Shown here in pieces: positions 1-10,348 of a stretch of DNA of 64,000 nt. Numbering within the stretch: the stretch's first letter is position 1; each line of letters begins with the position of its first letter. The translations under genes and the position numbers were made by a program. A model generated the notes under the pieces. It searched no databases. It worked only from the letters and a program-made list of their open reading frames with translations, and was not told the origin of the DNA. The DNA lies in assembly GCF_900116625.1 (NCBI RefSeq), contig NZ_FPBE01000001.1, positions 248,001-312,000 of the forward strand. Direction: 5' to 3'. Origin of the DNA: Idiomarina abyssalis. Lineage in GTDB: Bacteria; Pseudomonadota; Gammaproteobacteria; Enterobacterales; Alteromonadaceae.

Positions 1-68
1 CGACCTGTAATGTGCAAAAACAGATTCAATTTTGCCGGTGCAGGGAGTGTTAATGTCGTTACTGCCAT
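1..68 (-). CDS. ispE: 4-diphosphocytidyl-2-C-methyl-D-erythritol kinase, N-terminal fragment
   Basis: Partial gene running off the left edge. Read from an ATG at 68 it gives MAVTTLTLPAPAKLNLFLHI, the standard N-terminus of IspE (PAPAKLNLFL), the GHMP-family kinase that phosphorylates CDP-ME in the non-mevalonate isoprenoid pathway. Its start overlaps the end of lolB by about 10 bases, so the two are translationally coupled. lolB-ispE is a common order in gammaproteobacteria, opposite hemA. Only about 22 residues are visible, so nothing can be said of the catalytic domain. Confidence 0.85.
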   Translation of the reverse strand, partial: MAVTTLTLPAPAKLNLFLHITG

Positions 69-685
69 TGATTCACTTGCACCTTGATTAAGAGGTTTGA
101 ACTTTCTAAGTGTATTTGTTCGGGCAGGGTGAGCGTTTGGCTCTTACTTTGGTCGTAAAACCAGTTTATCTGCCAGTCTTGCCCCTGGTTAAACACCCGG
201 GACTGAGACAGAGTGCCGTCGTTATGATAGCGGACGGCTTTCAGCGCTACAGTTTTTTTACCTATAACCCAGTTATGCAGCTGCTCAAAAGGAACGCTCG
301 CACCGAGTATTTGGTAAAGCAGAGCATCGGCTGAAGGTGCCCATCGTTCTTCATTATCGGAACCAACTAACAGAGCGCCGCTGTCATCAATGGTTAATTT
401 CGCTAACTGACCTTTTAACGGGTGGGAAAAACGAATGATTTGTTGGTGTGGCAAATAAGCCCAGTTGATATAAAAACTGTCACGCTCTTCTTTCTTTTTC
501 TGGATAATAGCCATGCGGCCACTTAACGACCATTGTTGCAGCTGCTCTAATTGTTGCTGGTGAGCTTTGATAACTTGCTGGTTCACCTGGGTGCTGCTGC
601 GTTGCTCTGGCGGGGTTGGTAGTGCGCACCCACTGAGCAAGGTAACGGTAACGAGATAAACCCAGAAAATTCGACGTTGAATCAT
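59..685 (-). CDS. lolB: Outer membrane lipoprotein receptor LolB
   Basis: 208 residues. The N-terminus has a signal peptide ending in the lipobox LLSGC, with Cys20 as the lipidated residue. The body matches LolB, the outer-membrane-anchored acceptor that takes lipoproteins from periplasmic LolA and inserts them in the outer membrane. Features include the WSLSGRMAI start of the beta barrel and the F/Y-rich strands typical of the family. Length is normal for LolB. It is divergent from hemA and overlaps ispE at its 3' end, which is the usual gammaproteobacterial arrangement. Confidence 0.93.
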   Translation of the reverse strand: MIQRRIFWVYLVTVTLLSGCALPTPPEQRSSTQVNQQVIKAHQQQLEQLQQWSLSGRMAIIQKKKEERDSFYINWAYLPHQQIIRFSHPLKGQLAKLTIDDSGALLVGSDNEERWAPSADALLYQILGASVPFEQLHNWVIGKKTVALKAVRYHNDGTLSQSRVFNQGQDWQINWFYDQSKSQTLTLPEQIHLESSNLLIKVQVNQWQ

Positions 686-817
686 ATTTCTCTATTGGTG
701 CAATCGGAATGCCAGTAGTTGACCAGAAAGCGCTGTGACTTTCAATGACTAAGGCTTTCACGTACAATCGGACAACTTAGATTTTGGCCGCGTTGGGATA
801 ACGAGTTTCACAGTCAG

Positions 818-2089
818 ATGACCATTTCAGCTCTTGGAATTAATCACAAAACAGCATCGGTAGATTTGCGTGAGCAAGTCGCGTTTAGTGCCGAACAGCT
901 CGACACTGCGTTGCAGGCCGTGCGTAACCTTCAAGGCGTTGAAGAAGCGGTTATTGTCTCTACTTGTAATCGTACAGAGCTGTATTGTCGCGGTGAAGTA
1001 TCCGGTGACTTGCTATTGGGCTGGCTGACGGGTTTTCATAGCCTGTCTCCTGATGCTCTGGAAAATCACCACTATTTATTTCAGGGCGAACAAGCCATCA
1101 CCCACCTTATGTCCGTTGCCAGCGGTTTAGACTCTCTGGTGCTGGGCGAGCCGCAAATTCTGGGGCAGGTAAAGCAAGCGTACCAGGCCGCTAAACGACA
1201 AGCTTCTGTCGGTGGCATTCTCGAGCGTTTGTTCCAGCAAACTTTCCGGGTAGCAAAAACCGTAAGAAATGAAACCGCAGTTGGTCAGAATGCGGTTTCG
1301 GTAGCCTATGCTGCTGTTTCTATGGCACGCCATATTTTTGCCAATTTACAGAACTCAAAAGTCTTGCTTATTGGTGCCGGCGATACATCCGAGCTCGTTG
1401 CTCAGCATTTAAAGCAACAAGGTGTCAGCGAAATTATTGTCGCTAACAGAACCTTACAGCGCGCACGTGAAATGGCTGAAAGAGTCGGGGCGACAGCGCA
1501 CAGTTTATCGGAGCTTTCTGAGCTTCTGCCACAGGCCGATATTGTTGTCAGTTCAACTGCCAGTACTTTACCTATTGTGGGTAAGGGCAGCATTGAAAAA
1601 GCGCTGAAAAAACGCCGTCACAGGCCTATGTTATTGATAGATTTAGCGGTTCCCCGCGATATAGAAGAACAGGTTAACGAACTGGACGATGCCTACCTTT
1701 ATACCGTGGATGACTTGCAAAGCATTATTAGCGAAAACATTCGTAACCGTGAACAGGCGGCGCGTGAAGCGCAAGTTATTATTCAGCAGCAGACTCAAGA
1801 GTTTAATGATTGGCTGAAATCTCTTAACAGCGTCGAGCTTGTGCGAGAGTATCGGACACATACACGAACTCTGGCCGACGAACAGTTAAAAAAGGCACTG
1901 GCTCAACTTGAGCAGGGTAAAGACCCGGCGGAGGTTCTGCAAAGGTTCAGTCACCGTCTGGTGCAGCAGTTAACGCACAAACCGACAAACTTATTGAAAT
2001 CTGCCGGCGAAAATAACGATCAATATACGCTGGCCGTTTTGCAACAACTTTGGTCAGAGCCATCCTCTGACCCATCAGAAGGCAAATAA
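818..2089 (+). CDS. hemA: Glutamyl-tRNA reductase
   Basis: 423 residues. It reduces glutamyl-tRNA(Glu) to glutamate-1-semialdehyde with NADPH, the first committed step of C5 tetrapyrrole synthesis, in the cytosol. The catalytic nucleophile is Cys50 in the motif [11 protein letters not shown] Rossmann segment ([16 protein letters not shown]) lies near residue 184, and a C-terminal helical dimerisation domain follows. Length equals the E. coli enzyme. It starts an operon with prfA four bases downstream. The 132-bp gap to lolB must hold both divergent promoters; I saw no clear operator there. Confidence 0.97.
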   Translation: MTISALGINHKTASVDLREQVAFSAEQLDTALQAVRNLQGVEEAVIVSTCNRTELYCRGEVSGDLLLGWLTGFHSLSPDALENHHYLFQGEQAITHLMSVASGLDSLVLGEPQILGQVKQAYQAAKRQASVGGILERLFQQTFRVAKTVRNETAVGQNAVSVAYAAVSMARHIFANLQNSKVLLIGAGDTSELVAQHLKQQGVSEIIVANRTLQRAREMAERVGATAHSLSELSELLPQADIVVSSTASTLPIVGKGSIEKALKKRRHRPMLLIDLAVPRDIEEQVNELDDAYLYTVDDLQSIISENIRNREQAAREAQVIIQQQTQEFNDWLKSLNSVELVREYRTHTRTLADEQLKKALAQLEQGKDPAEVLQRFSHRLVQQLTHKPTNLLKSAGENNDQYTLAVLQQLWSEPSSDPSEGK

Positions 2090-2093
2090 AAAC

Positions 2094-3188
2094 ATGTTGA
2101 ATCCATCCATTGAACGCAAACTAGAAGGCTTAGTTGAGCGTTATCAGGAAGTGCAGGCTTTATTGGGTGAGCCCGATGTGATCAGCGATCAAAACCGTTT
2201 CCGTGCTTTATCTCGCGAATATTCTCAACTGGAAGAAGTAGTCGGGTGCTTTGAGGAGTATCGTCAGAACCAGGATGACCAAGCCGCAGCCAAAGATATG
2301 GCTGAGGATGATGACGCAGAGATGCGCGAAATGGCGGCAGAAGAGCTTAAGCAAGCCAAAGAAGCAGAAGAAGATCTGGAAAACCGCCTGCAGCTCTTGC
2401 TGTTGCCTAAAGACCCGAACGACGACCGTTCATGCTATTTGGAGATTCGGGCCGGTGCCGGTGGTGATGAAGCTTCAATATTTGCTGGTGACTTATTCCG
2501 TATGTACAGCCGTTACGCAGAAAAAAATGGTTGGAAAGTGAATATTGTCAGTGCCAGTGATGGCGAACACGGCGGTTATAAAGAAATTATTGCGCATATG
2601 AGTGGTGACGGTGTTTTCGGTCGAATGAAGTTTGAATCGGGCGGCCACCGCGTACAACGTGTTCCCGAAACAGAGTCGCAGGGTCGTATTCATACTTCAG
2701 CTTGTACCGTAGCGGTGCTGCCGGAAATTCCGGAAGCCGAAGCTGTTGAAATTAACCCGGCCGACTTACGTGTTGATACTTACCGCGCCTCAGGAGCGGG
2801 TGGTCAGCACGTTAACCGTACCGATTCAGCGATTCGCCTTACCCACTTACCGACAGGGGTGGTCGTTGAGTGTCAGGAAGAGCGTTCTCAACATAAAAAC
2901 CGGGCGAAAGCCATGTCGGTTTTGCAGGCAAGAATACAGCGTCTGGAAGACGAAAAACGTCAGGCTGAAGAAGACAGCACGCGTCGTAACTTAGTGGGCA
3001 GTGGTGACCGTTCGGAGCGTATCCGTACATACAACTATCCGCAGAGCCGTGTTACAGACCACCGCATTAACCTTACCTTGTACCGATTAGATGAAGTGCT
3101 AACCGGCGATATCGACTTAATACTCGATGCAATCATTACTGAGCATCAAGCCGATCAACTGGCGGCGTTGTCTGAAGGACAGCAATGA
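2094..3188 (+). CDS. prfA: Peptide chain release factor 1
   Basis: 364 residues. Class I release factor recognising UAA and UAG. The peptidyl-tRNA hydrolysis motif GGQ lies at residues 236-238 (GAGGQHVN). The codon-recognition tripeptide region reads [14 protein letters not shown], so the PxT motif is PET, a normal variant of PAT/PVT. Full length. Gln238 should be methylated by the product of the next gene, prmC, whose ATG overlaps the prfA stop (ATGA). Confidence 0.97.
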   Translation: MLNPSIERKLEGLVERYQEVQALLGEPDVISDQNRFRALSREYSQLEEVVGCFEEYRQNQDDQAAAKDMAEDDDAEMREMAAEELKQAKEAEEDLENRLQLLLLPKDPNDDRSCYLEIRAGAGGDEASIFAGDLFRMYSRYAEKNGWKVNIVSASDGEHGGYKEIIAHMSGDGVFGRMKFESGGHRVQRVPETESQGRIHTSACTVAVLPEIPEAEAVEINPADLRVDTYRASGAGGQHVNRTDSAIRLTHLPTGVVVECQEERSQHKNRAKAMSVLQARIQRLEDEKRQAEEDSTRRNLVGSGDRSERIRTYNYPQSRVTDHRINLTLYRLDEVLTGDIDLILDAIITEHQADQLAALSEGQQ

Positions 3189-4030
3189 CACTACAGCAGG
3201 CGATAATCTGGGGCAGAGAGCAATTAAGTCAAAGCGAAGACGCGGCTGCTGATGTATCTGCCTTACTTTGTTATGTGTTGAATAAAGAAAAAGCCTATCT
3301 TCTGACCTGGCCTGAAAAGGAACTCACGGCTGAGCAGCTTGAGCATTATCGGAGCGTTATTGCAGCTCGCCAGAAGGGGCGTCCGGTGGCTCATATAACC
3401 GGTCGCCGCGAGTTTTGGTCACTGATGCTTGAAGTTAACGACAGTACTTTGATTCCCCGGCCCGACACCGAAACCCTGGTTGAAGCCGCCCTTAGCCTGG
3501 AGCTTCCTGAAAACGCCCGTGTGCTCGATTTAGGTACAGGAACCGGAGCGGTGGCACTGGCGCTAAAGTCGGAACGACCCGGGTGGCAGGTTATGGCGTG
3601 TGACAGCAATGAAGCAGCCGTTGAACTGGCTAAGCGTAATAGTAAAAAATTAGGCTTAGATGTTGATATTTTGTACAGCGACTGGTTTCAATCTGTGCCA
3701 AAGTCGCTTAACTTTGACTTGGTGCTATCCAACCCACCTTATATTGATGCTGGCGATCCACATTTAGGCGCAGGGGATGTTAGATTTGAACCCCATACGG
3801 CATTAGTTGCAGAAAATAATGGTTTAGCCGATATTGAGACTATTATAAAACAGGCTAATGAACGTTTAGTTGAACAGGGCTGGTTACTACTTGAGCAAGG
3901 ATGGCAACAGGCAGATAGTGTCGTTGAGCTGTTGTTGAAAAATGGTTATAAAATGATTAACCGTTGGCAGGATTATGCTAGGGTAGAACGAGTTACCGGT
4001 GGGAAGAAAGCCAGGGCGGAGAGAGAATAA
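3185..4030 (+). CDS. prmC: Release factor glutamine methyltransferase
   Basis: 281 residues. SAM-dependent N5-glutamine methyltransferase that modifies the GGQ glutamine of RF1 and RF2. It shows an N-terminal helical substrate-binding domain, a Rossmann SAM site ([15 protein letters not shown]) and the catalytic NPPY motif ([10 protein letters not shown], about residue 182). The start overlaps the prfA stop by 4 bases, so expression is coupled. Normal length and position for the family. Confidence 0.96.
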   Translation: MTLQQAIIWGREQLSQSEDAAADVSALLCYVLNKEKAYLLTWPEKELTAEQLEHYRSVIAARQKGRPVAHITGRREFWSLMLEVNDSTLIPRPDTETLVEAALSLELPENARVLDLGTGTGAVALALKSERPGWQVMACDSNEAAVELAKRNSKKLGLDVDILYSDWFQSVPKSLNFDLVLSNPPYIDAGDPHLGAGDVRFEPHTALVAENNGLADIETIIKQANERLVEQGWLLLEQGWQQADSVVELLLKNGYKMINRWQDYARVERVTGGKKARAERE

Positions 4031-4032
4031 TA

Positions 4033-5505
4033 ATGAGCAATCAGTTTATGTTTGCTGACGAAGCCAGCCAGCAAACCACAAAATTACCGACAGAATACTG
4101 GAAAATTCTGATTGTCGACGACGAACCAGAGGTGCACGCCGTAACCAAACTGGCCTTAAACGACTTTAATTTTTTAGGTCGGGGGTTAAAGTTTTACAGT
4201 GCTTTTTCTGGTGAAGAAGCGCGGCAATTAATCGATGAACACCCTGATGCGGCAATACTGTTACTGGACGTCGTCATGGAAACAGACGACGCCGGACTGC
4301 AGGTGGCGCGCTATATTCGCGAACAGGCAGACAACCACTTTACCCGCATTATTCTGCGAACCGGGCAGCCGGGGCAAGCGCCAGAGCGTACGGTTATCGT
4401 TAATTACGATATTAACGACTATAAGTCTAAGACAGAACTTACGGCGCAAAAACTCTTTACCGCAGTCATGTCATCGTTGCGTTCATACCGCGATATTATG
4501 TCGATTGACCAAAGCCGTCACGGGCTTGAAAAAATCATCTCAGCTTCTGCGAACCTTTACGCTTTACAGCCAATGAATAGCTTTGTTGATGGTTTAGTGC
4601 AACAACTCAGTTGGGTTATTGGCGGGGCAAAGCAGACGCTTTATGCAACGTCTAACGAAGACGGCTCCACCTATAAAGTTCTGGCCGCTCATGGTGAAGA
4701 CTCGAAAGTTTGTGTCGGGCAAACCTTACGCTCTGTTATCCCGTCAAAAGCTTTGTCAGAACTTGAGCATGTTATTGCGAACCATGGTTCCTATTATGGC
4801 GACGACTTCGTACTTTTATATTGCCGCAGTCACTGTCGTGCACATGGATCCGTTTTGTTTATCGGAGGCTTGTCTCGCCCTCTGACCGCAGACGATCATC
4901 ACGTTCTTCAATTGTTTTCAGAGAACGTCCAACTGGCACAGGATAACGTTGTGTGCCTGGAAGACTCCGATAAATTCCTGGCGCGCTTAGCGGATCAGCT
5001 GATGCTTCACCATGCAAGCCAGTTTAATCGTGTTCTCGAGCAAGACAATGAAGTTCGTTTGACTTACGAAATAGCACAACGGGTTGTTGCAGATGACGCG
5101 GAAACGACCGCATTAGCCTGGTCATTGTTCGCACAAGCTCGGCCATTACTCGATTGCGCAACTGATGCCGCAGCTGCCGTAGAAACAACCTGTCAGCAGC
5201 GTGTTGCACGTTCACTGAGAGCATTAGCGCATGGTGAGCATGAAGCAACACAGAGTGCCCACAGAGCATTAATAGAAAGACTTGAGCGGTGGGACGGACT
5301 GGGTTTACCGGAAGGTAAGCAAGGTTCTGATATCGCAATAAGTACTCAAGTTTTGTTATTAACTGAGCAGCTCCTTGAATGGTGGGAGAGTGGCATCAGC
5401 GATGACGATATTACAGTACGGTTGAACGATGAAAAAGGTCGCTACTATTCACCCAAGTTTCTTGATGTAGTGATTAAAGCCCTGCCTGAACTTAGAAAAA
5501 TTTAA
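4033..5505 (+). CDS. Receiver-DUF3369 response regulator with a degenerate HD-GYP-like C-terminus
   Basis: 490 residues. The N-terminal CheY-like receiver (about 25-150) has the acidic pair in LIVDDEPEV, phospho-acceptor Asp79 (LLLDVVMETDD) and a conserved Lys (DYKSKTEL). The middle region (about 170-330) resembles DUF3369. That domain normally sits between a receiver and a c-di-GMP phosphodiesterase HD-GYP domain. The C-terminal part keeps a remnant of the HD-GYP core (ERWDGLGLPEG, about 417-427), but HD, HH and GYP motifs are absent, so phosphodiesterase activity is unlikely. It lies 2 bp after prmC, inside a block otherwise holding housekeeping genes. No partner kinase is adjacent. Confidence 0.8.
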   Translation: MSNQFMFADEASQQTTKLPTEYWKILIVDDEPEVHAVTKLALNDFNFLGRGLKFYSAFSGEEARQLIDEHPDAAILLLDVVMETDDAGLQVARYIREQADNHFTRIILRTGQPGQAPERTVIVNYDINDYKSKTELTAQKLFTAVMSSLRSYRDIMSIDQSRHGLEKIISASANLYALQPMNSFVDGLVQQLSWVIGGAKQTLYATSNEDGSTYKVLAAHGEDSKVCVGQTLRSVIPSKALSELEHVIANHGSYYGDDFVLLYCRSHCRAHGSVLFIGGLSRPLTADDHHVLQLFSENVQLAQDNVVCLEDSDKFLARLADQLMLHHASQFNRVLEQDNEVRLTYEIAQRVVADDAETTALAWSLFAQARPLLDCATDAAAAVETTCQQRVARSLRALAHGEHEATQSAHRALIERLERWDGLGLPEGKQGSDIAISTQVLLLTEQLLEWWESGISDDDITVRLNDEKGRYYSPKFLDVVIKALPELRKI

Positions 5506-5526
5506 TTAAATAATAAGAGGTTACTT

Positions 5527-5901
5527 GTGTACACTGCTTTTAAACACTTACATGTATTGTTTGTGCTGATTTCGATCAGCCTTTTTTTATTCCGTTTCGT
5601 ACTGCAATTAATTGACTCGCCACTAGTTAAAAAGAAGTGGTTAAAAATAGTCCCTCACGTTAACGACACCTTATTGCTGCTTAGCGCCGTTGGTATCATG
5701 GTGAGCTTAAGTATGTACCCAATTCAGGTTCCCTGGCTAACGGACAAAGTGATAGGTGTTATTGCTTACATTGGCTTTGGCGTATTAGCCATGAAAGGAA
5801 AGACAGCTGGCGCTCGCTGGCTTGGGTTTATTGGCGCCTGTGGCTGGATAGCATTTCTGCTGCACGTTGCAATGTCAAAACAAGCACTTATTGCCGGTTA
5901 A
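5527..5901 (+). CDS. sirB2: SirB2-family integral membrane protein
   Basis: 124 residues with four predicted membrane helices. It matches the SirB2 family (small inner-membrane proteins of unknown biochemical role, named for SirB in Salmonella invasion-gene expression). The start is GTG at 5527, preceded by AAGAGG. In many gammaproteobacteria sirB2 and sirB1 lie between prmC and kdsA. Here sirB1 is not seen and a DUF819 gene occupies that place. Function is not established. Confidence 0.85.
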   Translation: MYTAFKHLHVLFVLISISLFLFRFVLQLIDSPLVKKKWLKIVPHVNDTLLLLSAVGIMVSLSMYPIQVPWLTDKVIGVIAYIGFGVLAMKGKTAGARWLGFIGACGWIAFLLHVAMSKQALIAG

Positions 5902-5916
5902 TTTAAGGGAATATTT

Positions 5917-7188
5917 ATGTTGGCGCCTGAATCAGTTGTTTCTCAAACCAATGCGTTAATTACCAACGACGGAGTTGTTGCCGGGTTATTATTTGCAATT
6001 CTCGGTTTCGTTTTTTATACCAACACCAGTGAACACCCTGCTTTCAAAAAGTTTTACCGTTTTGTTCCTGCGTTGTTGCTTTGTTATTTTCTGCCGTCTT
6101 TATTGAATACCTTTGGTATTGTTGACGGAAACCAGACAGCAGTAACCGATATTGCTATGGATTACCTGTTACCTGCCTGTATGGTTTTACTGACTTTAAG
6201 TCTGGATGTTAAAGCCGTTTTAGGTCTTGGTTCTAAGGCTCTTATTCTGTTCTTAACCGGTACCTTCGGTATTGTCATTGGTGGTCCAATTGCTTTGCTA
6301 CTGGTTTCTGCTGTGTTTCCGGAAATGATAGGCGGAGCAGGGCCTGACGCTGTTTGGCGAGGAATGACAACAATTGCCGGAAGCTGGATTGGCGGTGGTG
6401 CTAACCAGGCCGCAATGAAAGAAGTGTATGAAGTGGGTGGCGATATTTTTTCCGCCATGGTCACTGTTGATATTATTGTCGCCAACCTCTGGATGGCAGT
6501 ATTGCTGTATATGGCTGCAAACTCTAAGAAGATAGACGCTCGCACAGGAGCAGATACATCAGCTATCGACAATATTCGCCACAGAGTTGAAAAGTATGAA
6601 GCGGAGCATGTCAGAAACCCCAGCTTACGCGACTTGATGCTCATTTTAGCTATTGGCTTTGGTGTTGCTGGCTTGGCGCATTTATTAGCTGACTGGATTG
6701 CACCGGCAATAGCGACGAATTACCCGGCATTGAGTAAATTCAGTTTAGACAGCTTATTCTTCTGGGTGATTGTGCTTGCAACTGCTGGCGGTATTGCGCT
6801 GTCCTTTACCCGGGCCCGGTCAATGGAAGCTGCCGGTGCCTCGAAAATTGGCTCAGTTTTTGTTTATGTTCTGGTTGCCAGCATTGGCCTGCATATGGAT
6901 GTCACAAAAATTGTGGAAACACCGAAGTACTTCTTAATTGGTGCTATCTGGATGATCATTCACGCCAGCTTGATGCTATTGGTGGCAAAACTGCTGCGCG
7001 CTCCGGTGTTTTATATGGCGGTTGGCAGTCAGGCGAACGTTGGTGGTGCGGCGTCAGCCCCCGTTGTTGCCTCAGCTTTTCATCCTTCATTAGCACCGGT
7101 TGGTGTATTATTAGCGGTAATGGGGTATGCGCTGGGAACTTACATGGCGTACTTCGCAGGCCAGATCTTACGTGTTGTTGGTAGCTAA
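5917..7188 (+). CDS. DUF819-family multi-pass membrane protein
   Basis: 423 residues with about ten to eleven hydrophobic helices, glycine-rich repeats (GSWIGGGANQAAMKE, about 157-171; GSQANVGGAASAPVVA near the C-terminus) and a cytoplasmic charged loop near 205-235. These are features of the DUF819 (YjcL-like) family, thought to be transporters with an inverted repeat fold; the substrate is unknown. AAGGGA precedes the ATG. It sits between sirB2 and kdsA with 15-bp spacings, so it is probably co-transcribed. Confidence 0.75.
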   Translation: MLAPESVVSQTNALITNDGVVAGLLFAILGFVFYTNTSEHPAFKKFYRFVPALLLCYFLPSLLNTFGIVDGNQTAVTDIAMDYLLPACMVLLTLSLDVKAVLGLGSKALILFLTGTFGIVIGGPIALLLVSAVFPEMIGGAGPDAVWRGMTTIAGSWIGGGANQAAMKEVYEVGGDIFSAMVTVDIIVANLWMAVLLYMAANSKKIDARTGADTSAIDNIRHRVEKYEAEHVRNPSLRDLMLILAIGFGVAGLAHLLADWIAPAIATNYPALSKFSLDSLFFWVIVLATAGGIALSFTRARSMEAAGASKIGSVFVYVLVASIGLHMDVTKIVETPKYFLIGAIWMIIHASLMLLVAKLLRAPVFYMAVGSQANVGGAASAPVVASAFHPSLAPVGVLLAVMGYALGTYMAYFAGQILRVVGS

Positions 7189-8046
<858 letters not shown>

Positions 8047-8050
8047 CACT

Positions 8051-9544
8051 ATGTCATTGCAAAGCAATCAATCTTTACGGCAAACGCCGCTTGATAGTCG
8101 ACAGGCCATTAAGCTACTGCTAAAAGCGGTGGGCGGATTGATTGCGCTGCTTTCTATTGCGTTGCTTGCCCCTTTCGTTATGGCGGTTGTTAGCGGCGAG
8201 AAAGAGCAATGGACCTATTTAACGCTCTCTATTATTGGCTTGGTTGTTGGCTTGGTTTTATTTCTGCAACCTGCTGGTGACGCTAAGCTCAGAGCGCGAC
8301 AAGTCTTCTTGCTGACTTCGTTGTGTTGGGTGTCAGCCAGTTTATTTGCAACCTTGCCTTTTATTTTTGCAAAGCCTTATCTGGACTTTCCTAGCGCCTG
8401 GTTTGAAGCTATGTCGGCTATTACCACAACCGGTGCAACAGTTATTTCAGGGTTGGATGATTTACCCGCCAGTGTGCTGTTATGGCGCGCTATGCTTCAG
8501 TGGTTAGGCGGTATTGGAATCATCGTAATGGCAATGGCAATTTTACCCTTCCTGCAGGTGGGTGGTATGCGTCTGTTCCAGGCGGAATCATCCGATATGT
8601 CAGGCAAGTTCATGCCGCGCTCAAGCCATATGGTTATGGCAATAGGGCGAGTGTATCTCATATTAACGGCGGCGGTTATTGGTCTGTATTTAATGGGCGG
8701 AATGAGCAGCTTTGACGCTTTTGCGCATGGTATGACAACTATTAGTACAGCGGGTTTCTCAAACTACGATGCCTCTTTTGGCCACTTTTCTGATACTCCA
8801 TTCCTGGTTATAACGGGCACCATTTTTATGGTGGCAGGGGCACTGCCTTTTGTGCTTTATATACGGTTACTGAAAAGAGACTTTGAACCGCTGTGGAAAG
8901 ACACTCAGGTGCGCGCCTTTGTAACTTTTCTGCTTATTGCTATTGCGTTGATTACTTTGGTGCAAATAGCCAAAGGCCGGGAGTTCGGCGATGCGTTAAT
9001 GCACACAGCGTTTAACGTAGTGTCGGTAGTAACAACAACGGGGTACGCAACAGAAGACTACGGCAGTTGGGGAAGCTGGTCGTTAATGGTCTTCTTCTAT
9101 TTGATGTTTATTGGTGGTTGTACCGGCTCAACTTCCGGTGGTATGAAAATTTTCCGTTTTCAGTTGTCACAACTTTTATTGAGAAAGCAGTTCAGCCAGT
9201 TAATTCATCCTAACCTGGTGAGCGTTCAAACCTATCAGGAGCGTCGGGTTAACGACTCGTTGCTGGGCTCTATGGTCGCTTTCTGTTTTATGTACTTTCT
9301 TCTTATTGCCGTTATAGCGCTGGGTTTGTCGTTATTTGACCTCGACTTTTTGACAGCAATATCCGCTGCTGCCTCGGCGGTTGGTAACGTTGGGCCCGGT
9401 TTAGGCGAAATTATAGGCCCGGCAGGTAACTTCTCAAGCCTGGACGGCGGCGCTAAATTGCTGCTTATTTTTGCAATGTTGGCCGGTCGTCTTGAAATTA
9501 TGACCGTACTTATTCTGTTCCACCGTCATTACTGGCGGCATTAA
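8051..9544 (+). CDS. trkH: TrkH-family potassium uptake protein
   Basis: 497 residues, the membrane subunit of a K+ uptake system. The four pore-loop filter motifs of the TrkH/KtrB superfamily are present in order: TTTGAT (about 126), STAGFS (about 234), TTTGYA (about 333) and VGNVGPG (about 453). Typical N-terminal helices precede them. It starts 4 bp after the kdsA stop. The NAD-binding partner TrkA is not in this window. TrkH and the paralogue TrkG cannot be told apart here. Confidence 0.92.
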   Translation: MSLQSNQSLRQTPLDSRQAIKLLLKAVGGLIALLSIALLAPFVMAVVSGEKEQWTYLTLSIIGLVVGLVLFLQPAGDAKLRARQVFLLTSLCWVSASLFATLPFIFAKPYLDFPSAWFEAMSAITTTGATVISGLDDLPASVLLWRAMLQWLGGIGIIVMAMAILPFLQVGGMRLFQAESSDMSGKFMPRSSHMVMAIGRVYLILTAAVIGLYLMGGMSSFDAFAHGMTTISTAGFSNYDASFGHFSDTPFLVITGTIFMVAGALPFVLYIRLLKRDFEPLWKDTQVRAFVTFLLIAIALITLVQIAKGREFGDALMHTAFNVVSVVTTTGYATEDYGSWGSWSLMVFFYLMFIGGCTGSTSGGMKIFRFQLSQLLLRKQFSQLIHPNLVSVQTYQERRVNDSLLGSMVAFCFMYFLLIAVIALGLSLFDLDFLTAISAAASAVGNVGPGLGEIIGPAGNFSSLDGGAKLLLIFAMLAGRLEIMTVLILFHRHYWRH

Positions 9545-9622
9545 GTCCTATACAATTAAGTTTACGCGGCAGATCAAAATAAATTCAGCGAACACTTGCA
9601 CGCTGAAACGACATGAATTAGA

Positions 9623-9638
9623 TTAAACGCATGTTTAA
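9623..9638. promoter_or_regulatory. Probable PsrA operator
   Basis: The perfect inverted repeat TTAAAC-GCAT-GTTTAA lies 20 bp before the TetR-type gene. PsrA regulators of Pseudomonas bind G/AAAC-N4-GTTT/C palindromes, so this fits autorepression of psrA-fadE relieved by long-chain acyl ligands. The palindrome is seen directly; protein binding is inferred. Confidence 0.7.
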
Positions 9639-9658
9639 ATCATGCGTTTATTTATTTC

Positions 9659-10285
9659 ATGGCAGCACGCATTTCGACTCAAAAGAAAATACTCAACGCC
9701 GCAGAAATGCTTTTTTCCAGAGATGGATTTGAGCAAACCTCTTTACGGCAAATCACGCAGGAGGCGGGGGTTAACCTTGCCTCTGTCAATTATCACTTTG
9801 GTTCAAAAAAAGCGCTTATTCAAGCGGTAATGGCACGCTATTTAGTTATTTTTATGCCCGTTTTGGAAGAACAGCTGCAACAAGCTGAACAGCAAAGCGA
9901 GTTAAAAACAGAAGAGCTGTTTAAGCGTTTCAAAATACCGCTGGCAAAGTTAACTGAGGTTAATAAACAAGGGCCGGATATCTTTTTAAGATTACTCGGC
10001 TTTGCTTATTCTGAAATTCAGGGGCATTTGCGCAAATATACTCAGCAAGAGTTTGGCGGTGTATTGCAGCATTTATTAGCTCTGTTAAAGCGCGCAAATC
10101 CACATTTAGATGAGCAACAAATGTTTTGGCGTCTACACTTTATATTAGGCGCCGCCGTTTTTGCTCAAGTATCGGGGCAGGCTTTGATTGAAATTGCTCA
10201 GTCGGAATTTAATGAAAAGGTTGAGGCGCAGGACGTCATTGATCAACTCATACCTTTTGTTTCCGGCGGGCTTGAAGAAGCGTAA
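9659..10285 (+). CDS. psrA: TetR-family fatty-acid-responsive regulator PsrA
   Basis: 208 residues. The N-terminal TetR helix-turn-helix (about 1-60) contains AGVNLASVNYHFGSKKALI, nearly identical to the PsrA signature. The C-terminal part is a helical ligand-binding domain. PsrA represses beta-oxidation and related genes until it binds long-chain fatty acyl ligands. The gene directly downstream is fadE, which supports the call. The ATG at 9659 has no recognisable Shine-Dalgarno, and no alternative ATG or GTG exists in frame before the upstream stop. The operator lies 20 bp before the start, so the transcript may be leaderless or have a very short leader. Confidence 0.85.
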   Translation: MAARISTQKKILNAAEMLFSRDGFEQTSLRQITQEAGVNLASVNYHFGSKKALIQAVMARYLVIFMPVLEEQLQQAEQQSELKTEELFKRFKIPLAKLTEVNKQGPDIFLRLLGFAYSEIQGHLRKYTQQEFGGVLQHLLALLKRANPHLDEQQMFWRLHFILGAAVFAQVSGQALIEIAQSEFNEKVEAQDVIDQLIPFVSGGLEEA

Positions 10286-10348
10286 AGATACCGTTGTAAG
10301 TTCGAGATTTGACGACACTTTTATTGTGATGGTGCACTGGAGATAACC

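Noticed and set aside
6162-6644. Long open frame on the minus strand inside the DUF819 gene
   Set aside because: Antisense to a well-supported membrane protein; low-complexity translation with no start signal or family.
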